Positions 1 through 11,640 are shown, counted from the first letter of the stretch. The stretch is DNA of 64,000 nt from an uncultured Eubacteriales bacterium (GCA_949738935.1 CATJCJ010000341.1:16445-80444), one strand, 5' to 3'. Translations and numbers: made by a program. The notes: generated from the sequence alone by a model not told the origin.

Positions 1-55
1 CAAACGGACTAAATTTTTCATTCTCAAACTTTTCAGTATTCTCACGTATATTCAT
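1..55 (-). CDS. N-terminal fragment of a CDS running off the left edge; possibly a dGTPase-like HD protein
   Basis: Minus strand AGGAGGGG RBS then ATG at 55 giving MNIRENTEKFENEKFSPF...; this start resembles dGTP triphosphohydrolase-like proteins (MxIRExxExxExxxLSPYA). Confidence 0.4.
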   Translation of the reverse strand, partial: MNIRENTEKFENEKFSPF

Positions 56-97
56 TCAGTAAAATCCCCTCCTAAAAACACATCACAATTTCTCAAA

Positions 98-715
98 TCA
101 TTTTCCAAAAACCTTTTTCGCGGTTGGGATAATCAACGCGCCAACAGAATTACCCAAAGTCATAATAATTATATAAAAAAAACTCTTAACACTCCATGCG
201 TCGGCAAGACTGAAAAAAAACATATTAGCGACACAATGCTCAAACCCGCATAAAATAAACACAGTAATCGGAAAAATAACACCGACAATTTTAACCGTAC
301 CTTCTTTAGCATTTTTAAATATGTCAACAGCGACAAACATAAGGATACCACAAAATAAAGCCAATAAAAAAGAGCTTAAAGGAGAATCTCCAAGTTTCAC
401 ATCAGCAATTTCATAAACAGCATCAAATTTCTGAAAGATACGAGTATTTTTCACAGCGAAAGCGGAAAAATACGCTCCGGCAAAATTTCCAAGCCATGTA
501 ATAATAAGCTCAATAACGTAATCAGGTTTATTAAAAACAAGATATCCAATTTTTCCGGTAAAAAGCTGCAGCTCAAAAAATAAAACCGTCAACAGTCCAA
601 CTCCAAATAAAAAAGCTCCAACAACAGAATTATCAACAGAAAGAAAAATAATTCCTCCAATGCCAATAGCGATTCCGGCAATAATTCCATAAATAAATTG
701 TCTCAATCTTTCCAC
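98..715 (-). CDS. Formate/nitrite transporter (FNT) family membrane protein
   Basis: 205 aa multi-TM protein with FNT-like GFEHCVANMFFF motif and IIxxLGNxVGAL motif. Confidence 0.85.
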   Translation of the reverse strand: MERLRQFIYGIIAGIAIGIGGIIFLSVDNSVVGAFLFGVGLLTVLFFELQLFTGKIGYLVFNKPDYVIELIITWLGNFAGAYFSAFAVKNTRIFQKFDAVYEIADVKLGDSPLSSFLLALFCGILMFVAVDIFKNAKEGTVKIVGVIFPITVFILCGFEHCVANMFFFSLADAWSVKSFFYIIIMTLGNSVGALIIPTAKKVFGK

Positions 716-722
716 TTTAAAA

Positions 723-1013
723 TTATACCTCCATACTGTTTTTTAATATAAGCGCTATTTTAATACACTCAATCACAACAATCATAGTATATTCTTCTTT
801 TTTAATAATGATAGGAGCGTTATTTTTTTTTACAATAATACACTCATTAAGTTTTCCGCCCTGTTTCCAGTATGTGAGAAAAAACATACCATCAACATCT
901 TTAACTCTCCAATTATATGTTTCTATATTTTTAATAAAATATTCTTTTTCACATCCAAAAGCGTCTAAAATTTCATTTCTGCTATCTGTATATTTTTCCA
1001 AAACTTTTTCCAT
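723..1013 (-). CDS. Hypothetical small protein downstream of uvrA
   Basis: ORF continues from 1121, but the internal start MEKVLEKYTDSR at 1013 avoids overlap with uvrA; ~96 aa. Confidence 0.55.
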   Translation of the reverse strand: MEKVLEKYTDSRNEILDAFGCEKEYFIKNIETYNWRVKDVDGMFFLTYWKQGGKLNECIIVKKNNAPIIIKKEEYTMIVVIECIKIALILKNSMEV

Positions 1014-1017
1014 AAAA

Positions 1018-3849
1018 TCAAACCTCCAAAATTTTTTTAAGATATTTTCCAGTATACGAATTCTCACATAAAGAAACTTCCTCAGGAGTACCCTCTGCAA
1101 CAATTTGACCTCCGCCGTCACCGCCTTCCGGACCTAAATCAATGATATAGTCGGCTGTTTTAATAACCTCAAGATTATGCTCAATAACAACAACTGTATT
1201 CCCCATATCCGTAAGTCTTTGTAAAATTCCAATAAGTTTATGAACATCAAAGGTATGCAATCCCGTTGTTGGCTCATCAAGAACATAAATAGTCTTTCCC
1301 GTACTCTTTTTGCTAAGTTCCGTAGCGAGTTTAACTCTCTGAGCTTCTCCTCCCGACAGAGTTGTTGAGGACTGCCCCAACTTTATATAAGACAAACCAA
1401 CATCATATAGAGTTTGAATTTTAGACTTTATTCTGGGAATATTCTCAAAAAACACAAGAGCTTCCTCAATAGTCATATCCAAAACATCTGAAATAGTTTT
1501 CCCCTTATATTTAACCTCAAGGGTTTCCCTGTTATATCTTTTTCCTCTGCAGACTTCACAGGGAACATAAATATCGGGCAAAAAATGCATTTCAATTTTT
1601 ATAATACCATCACCCGAACAAGCCTCGCACCTTCCGCCCTTAACATTAAAGCTAAATCTGCCCTTTTTAAAACCTCTGACTTTCGCTTCAGGAGTTTGAC
1701 TAAAAACATCTCTAATCATATCAAACAATCCTGTATACGTAGCGGGATTTGAACGAGGCGTTCTTCCTATAGGAGATTGGTCAATATTTATAATTTTATC
1801 AAAATACTCAATTCCTTTTATAGATTTAAATTTTCCATGTTTAATTCTGGCTCTATTGAGTTCTCTAGCAAGAGTTTTATATAAAACCTCATTGATAAGA
1901 GAGCTTTTTCCAGAGCCCGAAACTCCCGTAACACAAATGAACAAACCCACAGGAATCTCAACAGTAACATTTTTAAGATTATTTTCGCAAGCGCCTTTAA
2001 TAATCAATTTTTCCTTAGATTGTTTTCTTCTTTCTTTGGGAATCTCAACTTTTTTTCTTCCACTCAAATAATCTCCTGTCAAAGAATTCTCACACTTTAA
2101 AAGTTCCTGAGGTGTACCGGAAAAAACAACCTCTCCGCCGTTCACCCCGGCATAAGGTCCAATATCCACAATATAATCAGCCTCCATCATAGTATCAGAA
2201 TCGTGCTCAACAACAATAAGTGTATTTCCAATATCCCTCAAATGTTTTAATGTTCCAAGAAGCTTATCGTTATCCCTCTGATGAAGTCCAATACTTGGTT
2301 CATCAAGAATATACAAAACTCCGACAAGCCCCGAACCAACTTGTGTAGCCAGCCTTATCCTTTGAGACTCTCCTCCCGACAAAGTACCGGCCATTCTTGA
2401 CAATGTCAAATAATCAAGTCCAACATCAATCAAAAAACCAAGTCTCGCGTCAATCTCTTTTAAAATTTGGTCAGCGATAAGCGCTTTATTTTCTGACAGC
2501 TGAAGATTATCAAAAAAAACTTTAAGGTCTTTAATAGAATATTCTGTTATTTCAGAAATATTTTTATCACCGACAGTAACGGCAAGAATCTCATCCTTAA
2601 GCCGTCTGCCCTTACAAGTCGGACATTTAACGTTTGTCATATATTTCTCATATTCTTGCTTAGCCGCTTCCGAATAAGTTTCTCTGTATCTCCTTTCAAG
2701 ATTACCCACAATACCGTCAAAAGTATATGAGTAAAATTTTTCTTGTCCTCCGCTGACATATTTAATATCCATTCTTTCCCCGCCATTGCCATACATAATA
2801 ATATTTTTTATTTTATCAGGCAAATCCTTATAAGGGGTATTCAAGTCAAAACTATACCTCTCAGCGAGAGTGGTAAAAATACTATTTCCCATAGTTGTCT
2901 CAACAGAAATAGAATTCCAGCCAGAAACAGCGATAGCGCCCTCAAAAATAGAAAGTTCACTATTAGGAACAAGTATCTCCGGGTCAAATACCATTTTAGC
3001 TCCAAGTCCCATACATTCAGGACAAGCACCCGAAGGATTATTAAAAGAAAATCTTCTTGGCTCAATTTCCTCAATGCTAATGCCGCAGTCCGGACAAGCG
3101 AAATTTTGACTGAAAGTAAGTTCTTCCTCACCGTTAACATCAATAACGACAAGACCTCCTGTAAGAGAAAAAACCGTTTCCAAAGACTCAGAAAGTCTTT
3201 TTTGAACTCCCTCTTTAACAACAAGTCTGTCAATAACAATCTCAATATTATGCTTTTTATTTTTCTCAAGTTTAATTTCATCAGAAAGCTCATACATAAT
3301 ACCATCAATTCTAACGCGAACATATCCGCTTTTATTAGCGTCTTCCAAGAGCTTAACGTGCTCACCTTTTCTGTTTCTAACAACAGGCGCAAAAAGCTGA
3401 ATTTTACTTCTTTCAGGCAATTTCAAAATCTGGTCAACAATCTGGTCAATAGTCTGCTTTTTAATTTCCTTACCACATTTAGGACAATGAGGAACACCAA
3501 CTCTGGCGTACAAAAGTCTCAAATAATCATAAATTTCTGTAACAGTCCCAACAGTAGACCGTGGATTATTATTTGTCGTTTTTTGGTCAATAGAAATCGC
3601 CGGCGAAAGACCCTCAATATAATCCACATCAGGTTTTTCCATTTGTCCCAAAAATTGCCTAGCATAAGAAGACAAAGACTCAACATACCTTCTTTGTCCC
3701 TCAGCATAAATAGTATCAAAAGCCAAACTAGACTTTCCCGAACCGCTAAGACCAGTAAAAACAACAAGTTTATTTCTTGGTATTTCAACATCAATATTTT
3801 TAAGATTATTTTCCTTAGCGCCTTTAACAAAAATTTTATCCTTTTGCAT
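1018..3849 (-). CDS. uvrA: Excinuclease ABC subunit A
   Basis: Two ABC ATPase domains ([53 protein letters not shown]), zinc-finger CxxC motifs; likely start [19 protein letters not shown]. Confidence 0.97.
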   Translation of the reverse strand: MQKDKIFVKGAKENNLKNIDVEIPRNKLVVFTGLSGSGKSSLAFDTIYAEGQRRYVESLSSYARQFLGQMEKPDVDYIEGLSPAISIDQKTTNNNPRSTVGTVTEIYDYLRLLYARVGVPHCPKCGKEIKKQTIDQIVDQILKLPERSKIQLFAPVVRNRKGEHVKLLEDANKSGYVRVRIDGIMYELSDEIKLEKNKKHNIEIVIDRLVVKEGVQKRLSESLETVFSLTGGLVVIDVNGEEELTFSQNFACPDCGISIEEIEPRRFSFNNPSGACPECMGLGAKMVFDPEILVPNSELSIFEGAIAVSGWNSISVETTMGNSIFTTLAERYSFDLNTPYKDLPDKIKNIIMYGNGGERMDIKYVSGGQEKFYSYTFDGIVGNLERRYRETYSEAAKQEYEKYMTNVKCPTCKGRRLKDEILAVTVGDKNISEITEYSIKDLKVFFDNLQLSENKALIADQILKEIDARLGFLIDVGLDYLTLSRMAGTLSGGESQRIRLATQVGSGLVGVLYILDEPSIGLHQRDNDKLLGTLKHLRDIGNTLIVVEHDSDTMMEADYIVDIGPYAGVNGGEVVFSGTPQELLKCENSLTGDYLSGRKKVEIPKERRKQSKEKLIIKGACENNLKNVTVEIPVGLFICVTGVSGSGKSSLINEVLYKTLARELNRARIKHGKFKSIKGIEYFDKIINIDQSPIGRTPRSNPATYTGLFDMIRDVFSQTPEAKVRGFKKGRFSFNVKGGRCEACSGDGIIKIEMHFLPDIYVPCEVCRGKRYNRETLEVKYKGKTISDVLDMTIEEALVFFENIPRIKSKIQTLYDVGLSYIKLGQSSTTLSGGEAQRVKLATELSKKSTGKTIYVLDEPTTGLHTFDVHKLIGILQRLTDMGNTVVVIEHNLEVIKTADYIIDLGPEGGDGGGQIVAEGTPEEVSLCENSYTGKYLKKILEV

Positions 3850-3959
3850 TTCAATCCTCTTCCACAAAAAAAATTTTTTTGCGCTGCTTTTTTAAAAAAA
3901 GCAACTAGTTTTTTTGGCAATGCCCCAATATTTTAAATCAAAAGTTTTTGCGTTGCTTT

Positions 3960-5942
3960 TTATGTCTCCAAAATTTTTTTAAGTTCAATAATTTCATCTC
4001 TTAGCTGAGCTGCCCTTTCAAATTGTAAATCAGCGGCTGACTGACGCATTTCTTTTTGCATTTTAGAGATAACCTTTTCAAGCTCACTTTTGCTCATAGA
4101 CTCAGGGTCTTTATCAAGTCCCATACCTTTCTTTTCCTCAACAGAAACAGTAGCCTTTATAATATCGTGAACCTTTTTAACAATAGTTTTAGGAATAATT
4201 CCGTGTTCCCTATTGTAATCTTCTTGAATATTTCTTCTCCTGTTTGTCTCAGAAATTGCCCTGCGCATAGAATCTGTTATAGAATCCGCATACATAATAA
4301 CTCTGCCCTCAGAATTTCTTGCCGCCCGTCCAATAATCTGAATAAGCGATGTTTCTGAACGTAAAAACCCCTCTTTGTCGGCATCAAGGATAGCAATAAG
4401 TGAAACCTCAGGAATATCCAATCCCTCTCTCAAAAGATTTATACCCACAAGAACATCAAAAACATTCATACGCAAATCTCTAATAATTTCCAGCCTTTCA
4501 AGGGTATCAATATCAGAGTGAAGATATTTAACTCTAATTCCATTTTCACGTAAATAATCTGTCAAATCCTCAGCCATTTTTTTTGTAAGCGTAGTAATAA
4601 GTACCTTTTGACTTTTCTCAATTACAGAGTTTATCTCACCAATCAGATTATCTATCTGACCATTAACAGGTCTTATATCAATTTCAGGGTCAAGAAGACC
4701 TGTGGGCCGAATAATCTGTTCTGCTGTATTTTCGGAATGAGCGTTTTCATATTTAGAGGGGGTCGCCGAAACAAAAAGTATCTGATTAATTTTTTCCTCA
4801 AACTCAGTAAATTTAAGGGGTCTGTTGTCAAGAGCCGACGGCAGCCTAAAACCAAAATCAACAAGACTTGTTTTTCTAGACCTATCCCCCTCATACATTC
4901 CTCCGATTTGAGGAATAGTAACATGAGACTCATCAACAATAATAAGAAAATCATCAGGAAAATAATCAATAAGAGTATGAGGCGTACTTCCGGCGGCTCT
5001 TCCTGAGAGATGCCTTGAATAATTCTCAATACCAGAGCAAAAACCCATTTCCGTCATCATTTCAATATCATAATTTGTTCTTTGAGAAAGTCTTTGAGCC
5101 TCAAGAAGTTTATCCTCACGTTTAAGTTCATCAACTCTTTCGTCAAGCTCTTGCTCAATTCTTCTAATAGCAGCGGTCATTTTTTCCTTTCCGATAACAT
5201 AGTGAGAAGCTGGATAAATACATATATGTTCTCTAAGACCTTTAACTTTGCCTGTTAAAACATCAATTTCCGTTATTCTGTCAACCTCATCACCAAAAAA
5301 CTCAATTCTATAAGCATACTCAGATGAATCCGCTGGAAATACCTCAACAACATCACCGCGAACCCTAAAAGTCCCTCGAACAAAATTCATATCATTTCTA
5401 TTATATTGTATATCGACAAGTTTTCTAAGAATATCATCCCTATCTTTAACCATACCGGGACGAAGCGAAATAACCATCTCATTATAATCAATAGGGTCAC
5501 CCAAACCATATATACAAGAGACACTGGCCACAATAATAACATCTTTTCTCTCAAATAAAGCCGCTGTCGCGGAATGTCGTAATTTATCAATCTCATCATT
5601 AACAGAAGAATCTTTTTCAATATAAGTATCAGTTTGCGGAACATAAGCCTCTGGCTGATAATAGTCATAATATGATACGAAATACTCAACAGCGTTTTCA
5701 GGAAAAAATTCTTTAAACTCATTATAAAGCTGAGCGGCAAGAGTTTTATTATGAGCGATAATCAAAGTAGGCTTATTCAATTTCTGAATAATATTTGCCA
5801 TAGTAAAAGTTTTTCCAGAACCTGTGACGCCAAGAAGCGTCTGAAATTTTTTTCCGTCAATAAATCCTTGAGAAAGAGTTTCAATAGCCCGCGGCTGGTC
5901 ACCGGTAGGTTTAAATTTAGAAACAACCTTAAATTGGTCCAT
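3960..5942 (-). CDS. uvrB: Excinuclease ABC subunit B
   Basis: [37 protein letters not shown]-terminal UVR domain. Confidence 0.98.
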   Translation of the reverse strand: MDQFKVVSKFKPTGDQPRAIETLSQGFIDGKKFQTLLGVTGSGKTFTMANIIQKLNKPTLIIAHNKTLAAQLYNEFKEFFPENAVEYFVSYYDYYQPEAYVPQTDTYIEKDSSVNDEIDKLRHSATAALFERKDVIIVASVSCIYGLGDPIDYNEMVISLRPGMVKDRDDILRKLVDIQYNRNDMNFVRGTFRVRGDVVEVFPADSSEYAYRIEFFGDEVDRITEIDVLTGKVKGLREHICIYPASHYVIGKEKMTAAIRRIEQELDERVDELKREDKLLEAQRLSQRTNYDIEMMTEMGFCSGIENYSRHLSGRAAGSTPHTLIDYFPDDFLIIVDESHVTIPQIGGMYEGDRSRKTSLVDFGFRLPSALDNRPLKFTEFEEKINQILFVSATPSKYENAHSENTAEQIIRPTGLLDPEIDIRPVNGQIDNLIGEINSVIEKSQKVLITTLTKKMAEDLTDYLRENGIRVKYLHSDIDTLERLEIIRDLRMNVFDVLVGINLLREGLDIPEVSLIAILDADKEGFLRSETSLIQIIGRAARNSEGRVIMYADSITDSMRRAISETNRRRNIQEDYNREHGIIPKTIVKKVHDIIKATVSVEEKKGMGLDKDPESMSKSELEKVISKMQKEMRQSAADLQFERAAQLRDEIIELKKILET

Positions 5943-6248
5943 AAATTCACCTCATAAAATAATAATCAATTAAAGTGTATCTAAAAACTCATTCCAACTG
6001 TTAAAAATATATTAAACCTTATTTTTCAAAGATTATTTTTATTCTATCAAAAACGAAATATCCAAAACTTAATTTTTAAATACACTCTTATTTTAAAACT
6101 GTGAGCACCGCTCACACCAATATACACCTTATCATATTTTACCATATTTATAGATTTTATACAATCACACCAATCAAAAATTTACAAAAATAATCACAAG
6201 AATATAATTTTTTTAAAAGGCTATATTACGAGCAATTCCAAAACAAAA

Positions 6249-6285
6249 CTCCCTTAACATAGAAAAATCTATATTAAGGGAGTAA
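6249..6285 (-). terminator. Probable terminator at the 3' end of the flagellar operon
   Basis: ACTCCCTTAACATAG-aaaaat-CTATATTAAGGGAGT hairpin followed on the minus strand by TTTTGTTTT, just downstream of the CDS ending at 6334. Confidence 0.7.
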
Positions 6286-6333
6286 AAATACAAAAATAAA
6301 ATCATAAGATATTACCAAAATAATTAATATAAA

Positions 6334-6957
6334 CTAATTTCTTGGAACCTTTGTCAAAATATCTGTCAAAGTGTCAAAATCAATACCTTTAGGAATTTTA
6401 TAATTTCCGGTTCTTATATTCTTTGTTTTTTTATTATTAATCAAATACTTCTCATACTCTTCAGGATTATCAATAAGACCTTTGTCAGCCAAAATACGGC
6501 TCACTTTTTTAGCGTTACTTCCGGAATTTATTTTAACATCAATAAAATTATTTTGTATCTCACTTGTGTTCTCACTTACACTTTCACTCATACCCTCACT
6601 TGCTTTTTCGGTAGAATTCAAAGTAAGGTCAGCTGATTCCGGCTCATTATTCAAAACTTCAGTCATACTTTCATGAGACATAGAAAAATCCTCAAAATTA
6701 TCATAAGTAACAATCAAAGATGTTTCAGATTCATATTTATCAAGAGAAGAAGATTCTGTTTCACTTGAACTCTCTGTCATTTCCAAAAAAAACTCATCAG
6801 AAACATATTCCATACCAAGTTCTTTTGCCTTTTGTTCAATCTCCTCTTTTGTTAATTCCGAAGAACCAATGTCCGAAACACCATAAACAATCCAAATAAC
6901 AATTACAGAAAAAATAATACCTATTCCCAGCCCCAAAACAAAATCCCTTTTATCCAT
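6334..6957 (-). CDS. Membrane-anchored hypothetical protein with C-terminal region resembling the N-terminal part of MltG/YceG
   Basis: N-terminal TM, Ser/Glu-rich linker, then IxSGSNAKKVSRILADKGLIDNPEEYEKYLINNKKTKNIRTGNYKIPKGIDFDTLTDIL. Confidence 0.55.
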   Translation of the reverse strand: MDKRDFVLGLGIGIIFSVIVIWIVYGVSDIGSSELTKEEIEQKAKELGMEYVSDEFFLEMTESSSETESSSLDKYESETSLIVTYDNFEDFSMSHESMTEVLNNEPESADLTLNSTEKASEGMSESVSENTSEIQNNFIDVKINSGSNAKKVSRILADKGLIDNPEEYEKYLINNKKTKNIRTGNYKIPKGIDFDTLTDILTKVPRN

Positions 6958-6966
6958 ACAACAACA

Positions 6967-7440
6967 TCACCTTGCCTTTCCAAGTTCCAAAATAAGTTTA
7001 ACTTCCCCCTGACCCATATCAAGAGCCTTAGATATTTCAGAAACCGAAAGACCTTGTGACCGCATATTTTTAATTTTCTCAAAATTAGGATTTTTAAAAA
7101 CATTCCTCACAGGTAAGTCCTCAGACTCAAAATGACTATTAGAATCAGCTCTAAAATCAACTTTTTCTCTTTTTTCTTTCATATCGTCAATCATTTGATA
7201 TAAAAACAAAAGTTCTTGATATTTCTCCTCAAATTCCTGAAATACATTTGAGGACATTTTACTAAGTTGTTCAATAGCGTTATCAGCGTCATCAATAGCT
7301 TGTTTAATAAGCTGTACTGAAGCGTTAACCTCAAAATAATCATCGGTTTTATTTTCAGTTTTTTTACGGCTAAAACAAGCGAAAACAACCAATCCAATTC
7401 CAATAAGTATTAATAATGTCAATATAATATAAAATAACAT
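6967..7440 (-). CDS. DUF6115-like membrane protein of the flagellar gene cluster
   Basis: N-terminal TM, coiled coil, C-terminal helix-turn-helix-like MRSQGLSVSEISKALDMGQGEVKLILEL. Confidence 0.55.
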   Translation of the reverse strand: MLFYIILTLLILIGIGLVVFACFSRKKTENKTDDYFEVNASVQLIKQAIDDADNAIEQLSKMSSNVFQEFEEKYQELLFLYQMIDDMKEKREKVDFRADSNSHFESEDLPVRNVFKNPNFEKIKNMRSQGLSVSEISKALDMGQGEVKLILELGKAR

Positions 7441-7483
7441 TTTTATCTCCTTAAAACTAATAGAACACTACAAAAATAAATCC

Positions 7484-7786
7484 TTATATACTCACATCAA
7501 AAAGACTGGTACTTTTATTTTTTTTAGCTTTTGTTTCCTCATTTTTTTTCTGACTCTTTTTTTTGCCTTTATATTGACCTTTATTTCCGCCCTGACCATC
7601 TTTAATATCATTTTCCTCAGACTTATTAGTTTGGTTTATCTGGCTTGCGCTTTGTTGAACCTGTTGCTGAAACTCAGAATTAAAAGCCTGTTGCTGCGCG
7701 TCGTATCTTTGATTTTGATTATTATAATTATTAACTTCTGTTGTTCTGTTCATCATAAGCTGCAAATCAATAGGTTGAATAGCCAT
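7484..7786 (-). CDS. Gln/Lys-rich hypothetical protein of the flagellar cluster
   Basis: Start MAIQPIDLQLMMNRTTEV at 7786 preceded by GAAGAAGGTG RBS; low-complexity C-terminus. Confidence 0.6.
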   Translation of the reverse strand: MAIQPIDLQLMMNRTTEVNNYNNQNQRYDAQQQAFNSEFQQQVQQSASQINQTNKSEENDIKDGQGGNKGQYKGKKKSQKKNEETKAKKNKSTSLFDVSI

Positions 7787-7852
7787 AAAATCACCTTCTT
7801 CAAATAATATAAGAGCCAAAAACTTCTTTACATTCGCCAAACAATTAACCGA

Positions 7853-9247
7853 CTAAACTAAAGCTCCGATAGAAACCTTACCCTTGTTATTAATCAAGGA
7901 ACAATGTTGAATATCATCTCTGACATACATAACAGCATCATTAATAGTAACCTTAACCCCTGAATAAATAATATTACTTGCGGAAACCCTGCCATTTTTC
8001 TGTTTAAGCCTTGGAAAAATAGTTTCAACTTTTTTCTGGCTTTCATTAATTTTAGATTTAAGAATAATTTTAGACCTTATAGCGTCCATAAGCATTTTCT
8101 TCTTATCATTTGTAAGTTTTGAAACATCAGTTTTCTGAAGAACATTTATAACTTTCTCATTAGATTTAAACTGTTCATTAAATTTCTCAATATCAGCTAC
8201 AGCCTGTTTATATTCCTCAAGCTGAACAGGGTCAACACCAACCTCAAGCTCAGTAACCGTTGCCATATTAGAGCCAATAACTTTAGCGTCTATTTTATTC
8301 CCAACAATAGCTTTTCCTCCAACAAAAAGACCTCTTTTTCCAACAAGCTTTAAAATACCGCCGCAGCGCACATTACTGTGCATAATAGAATTAGCGGTTA
8401 TATTTCCTCCCGCGGAAATTGTACTGCTTTCAATAAAATTAGCGTTGATATCACCCGCAGCCTCAATAACAGCCTTGCCTCCGCCTTGAACACCCTTCAT
8501 AAGCAGTATATTCCCCTTCGCTTTAATTGTGGCGCCCTCAACAGAGCCCTCAATCTCAACATCAGCGCCGGCATTTATAGTAAATCCCGATAAAACCGAG
8601 CCCTTAACAACAATAGTTCCCAAGAATTCAACATTTCCCGTAGAGTTATCGACATCTCCCGTAATCTCAAGAATAGGAAATACACTAACCCTTCCATCCA
8701 TATAAAAAATTCTTCCGCTTATTTCAGAAATAAGCGTAACACCATCCTCAAGAACTTTAGTATTTTTTCCTTTTGGAAGAGCGGGCGCCTTTTTGGCTTT
8801 TTCAGCCGGAATACTTTTTCCAAGAACATTCATGCCATCATTTCCGGGAACAGCCGGATGAGCGATAGCGAGGGTTTGTTTCTCAACAGCGGTTTCAAAA
8901 AGATTCAAATTTCTGTAATCAACCGAACCGTCAGCAAGTTCTTTTGGCTGAAGACTCTTTTTATCCGTTGTAAAAAAATAATCAATATATCCGTCAACAC
9001 CTTTTGTCGGTTCATCACCTTTGGCAACATCATACCATACGCCATATTGTTTATCATTAATAAGTTTTTCAATATAATCGTCATCTATACCATATCTTAT
9101 GCCATAACCATTCAAAGTTCTTATAACATCAGCTTTTGAAAGAAACTTACCTTCATTAACGGGCTCATTGAAAATTATAGATACTTTCATTTTATTATCG
9201 GCAATGTCCAAATCAATACTTTCATTTTTTGATATATTCTCATCCAT
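7853..9247 (-). CDS. FapA family protein (DUF342)
   Basis: 464 aa with repetitive beta-solenoid signature (GNVEFLGTIVVKGSVLSGFTINAGADVEIEGSVEGATIKAKGNI). Confidence 0.88.
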   Translation of the reverse strand: MDENISKNESIDLDIADNKMKVSIIFNEPVNEGKFLSKADVIRTLNGYGIRYGIDDDYIEKLINDKQYGVWYDVAKGDEPTKGVDGYIDYFFTTDKKSLQPKELADGSVDYRNLNLFETAVEKQTLAIAHPAVPGNDGMNVLGKSIPAEKAKKAPALPKGKNTKVLEDGVTLISEISGRIFYMDGRVSVFPILEITGDVDNSTGNVEFLGTIVVKGSVLSGFTINAGADVEIEGSVEGATIKAKGNILLMKGVQGGGKAVIEAAGDINANFIESSTISAGGNITANSIMHSNVRCGGILKLVGKRGLFVGGKAIVGNKIDAKVIGSNMATVTELEVGVDPVQLEEYKQAVADIEKFNEQFKSNEKVINVLQKTDVSKLTNDKKKMLMDAIRSKIILKSKINESQKKVETIFPRLKQKNGRVSASNIIYSGVKVTINDAVMYVRDDIQHCSLINNKGKVSIGALV

Positions 9248-9264
9248 AAGAAATCCCTCCCAAT

Positions 9265-10029
9265 TTAATTCAAAAACAAAATAGATTTATATTTTCCAAG
9301 TTTATTTTGAAGTTTAACAACAGCCTTTGAATGTATCTGAGAAATTCTAGATTCCGATACACTCATTATTTTACTTATCTCCTTAAGAGTAAGTTCCTCA
9401 AAATAATACAATGTAACAACTTTTTTTTCTTTTTCAGTAAGCTGGTTAATAGCGTCAATAAGAATAGCCTTAACTTCTTTTTTCTCATATGTTAAATCGG
9501 GAGAATCCGCTTTCGCCTCAACAACATCAGAAACAATAACATCTTTATTTGAATCAACATAATCATCAAGAGAAATCAAAGACGATGCAACCGATTTTTG
9601 CATAACATCTTTAACATCATCAACAGAAATATTCATTTTCTCCGCGATTTCCTCATAAGAGGGAGTTCTGCCAAGCTCAGCCTCAAGAGAAGAATAAATT
9701 TTATCAAGCTGTTTACTTTTCTGCCGTAAAGTTCTCGGAACCCAGTCAAGCCTCCTAATATTATCAATAATTTCTCCTCTTATCCTCAAAGAAGCGTATG
9801 TTTCAAATTTAACACCTTTATCGGGATTAAATTTGTCAATAGCGTCTATAAGCCCAAATATACCATAACTTATAAGGTCCTCATAATCAACATATTGACC
9901 GATATGAATACTTATTCTTCCGGCGACAAGTTTAACAAGAGAAGCGTACTCAAGTATAAGCTTTTCTTTAATTAAAGGCTCTTTTGAAATTCTGTAAGAT
10001 TGCCATAAAGTTTCTTTGTTTTCAGCCAT
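9265..10029 (-). CDS. fliA: Flagellar sigma factor FliA/WhiG family (SigD)
   Basis: Sigma70-type regions (YEDLISYGIFGLIDAIDKFNPDKGVKFETYASLRIRGEIID; LTLKEISKIMSVSESRISQIHSKAV); start at 10029 fits GGGAGAGGTG RBS. Confidence 0.95.
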   Translation of the reverse strand: MAENKETLWQSYRISKEPLIKEKLILEYASLVKLVAGRISIHIGQYVDYEDLISYGIFGLIDAIDKFNPDKGVKFETYASLRIRGEIIDNIRRLDWVPRTLRQKSKQLDKIYSSLEAELGRTPSYEEIAEKMNISVDDVKDVMQKSVASSLISLDDYVDSNKDVIVSDVVEAKADSPDLTYEKKEVKAILIDAINQLTEKEKKVVTLYYFEELTLKEISKIMSVSESRISQIHSKAVVKLQNKLGKYKSILFLN

Positions 10030-10054
10030 TAACACCTCTCCCATTCAAAGTATT

Positions 10055-10333
10055 TTAAATCATTTGTTCTTCTTCATTTTCAGCGGAAACCTCAACGCCT
10101 TCCGCCTCTTCAATCTCATCAGCGTTTTCAGTATCAGAAACCGCCTTCTCCGGTTCGGGATAAAAATTTCTTACAATAAAATTTCTTACAAAAATCCCTA
10201 TAATATAAAACACAACAATAGCGGTAATAATATATAAAACAGACGTATATAAAGAATTAGACGTTATAATGCAAGAAACATTAACAGCCAAAGCCGCTAT
10301 AATAGTAATATAAATATGTAACTTCTCAATCAT
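10055..10333 (-). CDS. Small membrane protein between cheD and fliA
   Basis: MIEKLHIYITIIAALAVN...; one or two TM segments and an acidic tail; start trimmed from 10465 to avoid cheD overlap. Confidence 0.55.
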   Translation of the reverse strand: MIEKLHIYITIIAALAVNVSCIITSNSLYTSVLYIITAIVVFYIIGIFVRNFIVRNFYPEPEKAVSDTENADEIEEAEGVEVSAENEEEQMI

Positions 10334-10346
10334 AAGTTCCACCGCC

Positions 10347-10841
10347 TTATATAACATAAGTTCCGTGTCCAATAGTTTTAACGACAAGCCTGCCGTCATC
10401 CGAATAAAGTTCAATAGTCCTTCCGTAATTTGAGCCTGTATGAGTCGCGGTAATGGGAATACCATAAGCTCTCAAAATTCTGGTTGCCGCCTCAACATTT
10501 CTATCTCCGATTCTCATATTCTCATTAGTGGAATCAAAAGCGAACATTTGAGCGCCGCCCGCGATTTTCGCCTTAAGAAACTCTTTTTTAGCTCCAATAA
10601 GGCACATATCAACAATAAGTTTTCTGGTTGCCGAATCAGCGAATTTAGCAACGTTAGAATTATTTTTAATCTGTGTACTGTCAGGAAGCATAATATGAGC
10701 GAGTCCCGCTATTTTATTAATATGATCATATACCGCAATTCCGACACATGACCCAAGTCCAAGTGTTGTCAAGACGCCGGGACATCGTGTTACATTCATA
10801 TCCGCCATACCCACAATAATCATTTTATCAATCGAACCCAT
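10347..10841 (-). CDS. cheD: Chemoreceptor glutamine deamidase CheD
   Basis: TLGLGSCVGIAVYD, GLAHIMLPDS, KIAGGAQMF, GSNYGRTIELYSDDGRLVVK. Confidence 0.93.
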   Translation of the reverse strand: MGSIDKMIIVGMADMNVTRCPGVLTTLGLGSCVGIAVYDHINKIAGLAHIMLPDSTQIKNNSNVAKFADSATRKLIVDMCLIGAKKEFLKAKIAGGAQMFAFDSTNENMRIGDRNVEAATRILRAYGIPITATHTGSNYGRTIELYSDDGRLVVKTIGHGTYVI

Positions 10842-10941
10842 TATAAATATCACTACTCCCATTATAACAATCCGTAAAACTAACTTTCGCTACGGTTTAA
10901 GAAATGTTTAAAGAATCATCAATTAATAATAAAAATTTTTT

Positions 10942-11640
10942 CTAATCAATATTGACTTGATAATCCATATCAAGAAATTCTCTGTCTTTTCGGGCTTTAA
11001 ATCTTTGCTCAAAAAATATATATTTAAGAATTTTATCTTTTTCATCTTTGTCTAAGTCAAAAAAACGTGTTCTATATTGGTATTTAAAATTAGACTTTGG
11101 ATATTCCTGTTTATGTAAAATACTGCCTTTAACAATCGCGCACTCATAATTTAAAGTTATAAAAAATTTAATATTCTCTCCCAAGTCAACATCCGCGTTC
11201 GAGAGAAAACGTATACCACCCTCTCCAAGGTCTTTAACCAACCCCTCAAAAAAACAATTTTCCTCAGCATCAGAATTTTCTTCCGAAAATATCAAAAACC
11301 TAAGGGGCAAAACACAATCAAATCTAAAAAATTCTCGTCTTTGAATTTTTTCAATTTCAGAAATTGTTTGAACAATCATAAAATTAAAATCATTCATATA
11401 GACATATTCTTTTATAACGACACTATATTTAATAATGCCCATTTCCGTAATAAATGTAAAAGTATACTCCTCATCAACAGGAAGTTTAATAATTTTTCCA
11501 TACATCATTGGTATATAAAGAAGCAGCTTTCCATCTCCATAATTTTCCTCAACCAAACTTGTGTATTTAGCATTTTTGTCATTTTCAAGATTAAGAGAAA
11601 TCTCAACTCTATTTCCTGTTTTAATAGTATATAAAGACAC
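10942..11640 (-). CDS. YcgR-type flagellar brake protein with PilZ domain
   Basis: YcgR_N-like N-terminus, QRREFFRFDC motif and KDLGEGGIRF. Confidence 0.85.
   Translation of the reverse strand: MSLYTIKTGNRVEISLNLENDKNAKYTSLVEENYGDGKLLLYIPMMYGKIIKLPVDEEYTFTFITEMGIIKYSVVIKEYVYMNDFNFMIVQTISEIEKIQRREFFRFDCVLPLRFLIFSEENSDAEENCFFEGLVKDLGEGGIRFLSNADVDLGENIKFFITLNYECAIVKGSILHKQEYPKSNFKYQYRTRFFDLDKDEKDKILKYIFFEQRFKARKDREFLDMDYQVNID

Noticed and set aside
2743-3936. Plus-strand 397-aa ORF opposite uvrA
   Set aside because: Antisense to highly conserved uvrA coding sequence; low-complexity Asn/Ser/Phe/Ile composition typical of antisense frames here.
10863-10941. Possible sigma28-type promoter or hairpin (CCGTA...TACGG) upstream of cheD
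   Set aside because: No convincing TAAA-N15-GCCGATA match; stem only 5 bp; TATAAT lacks a matching -35.
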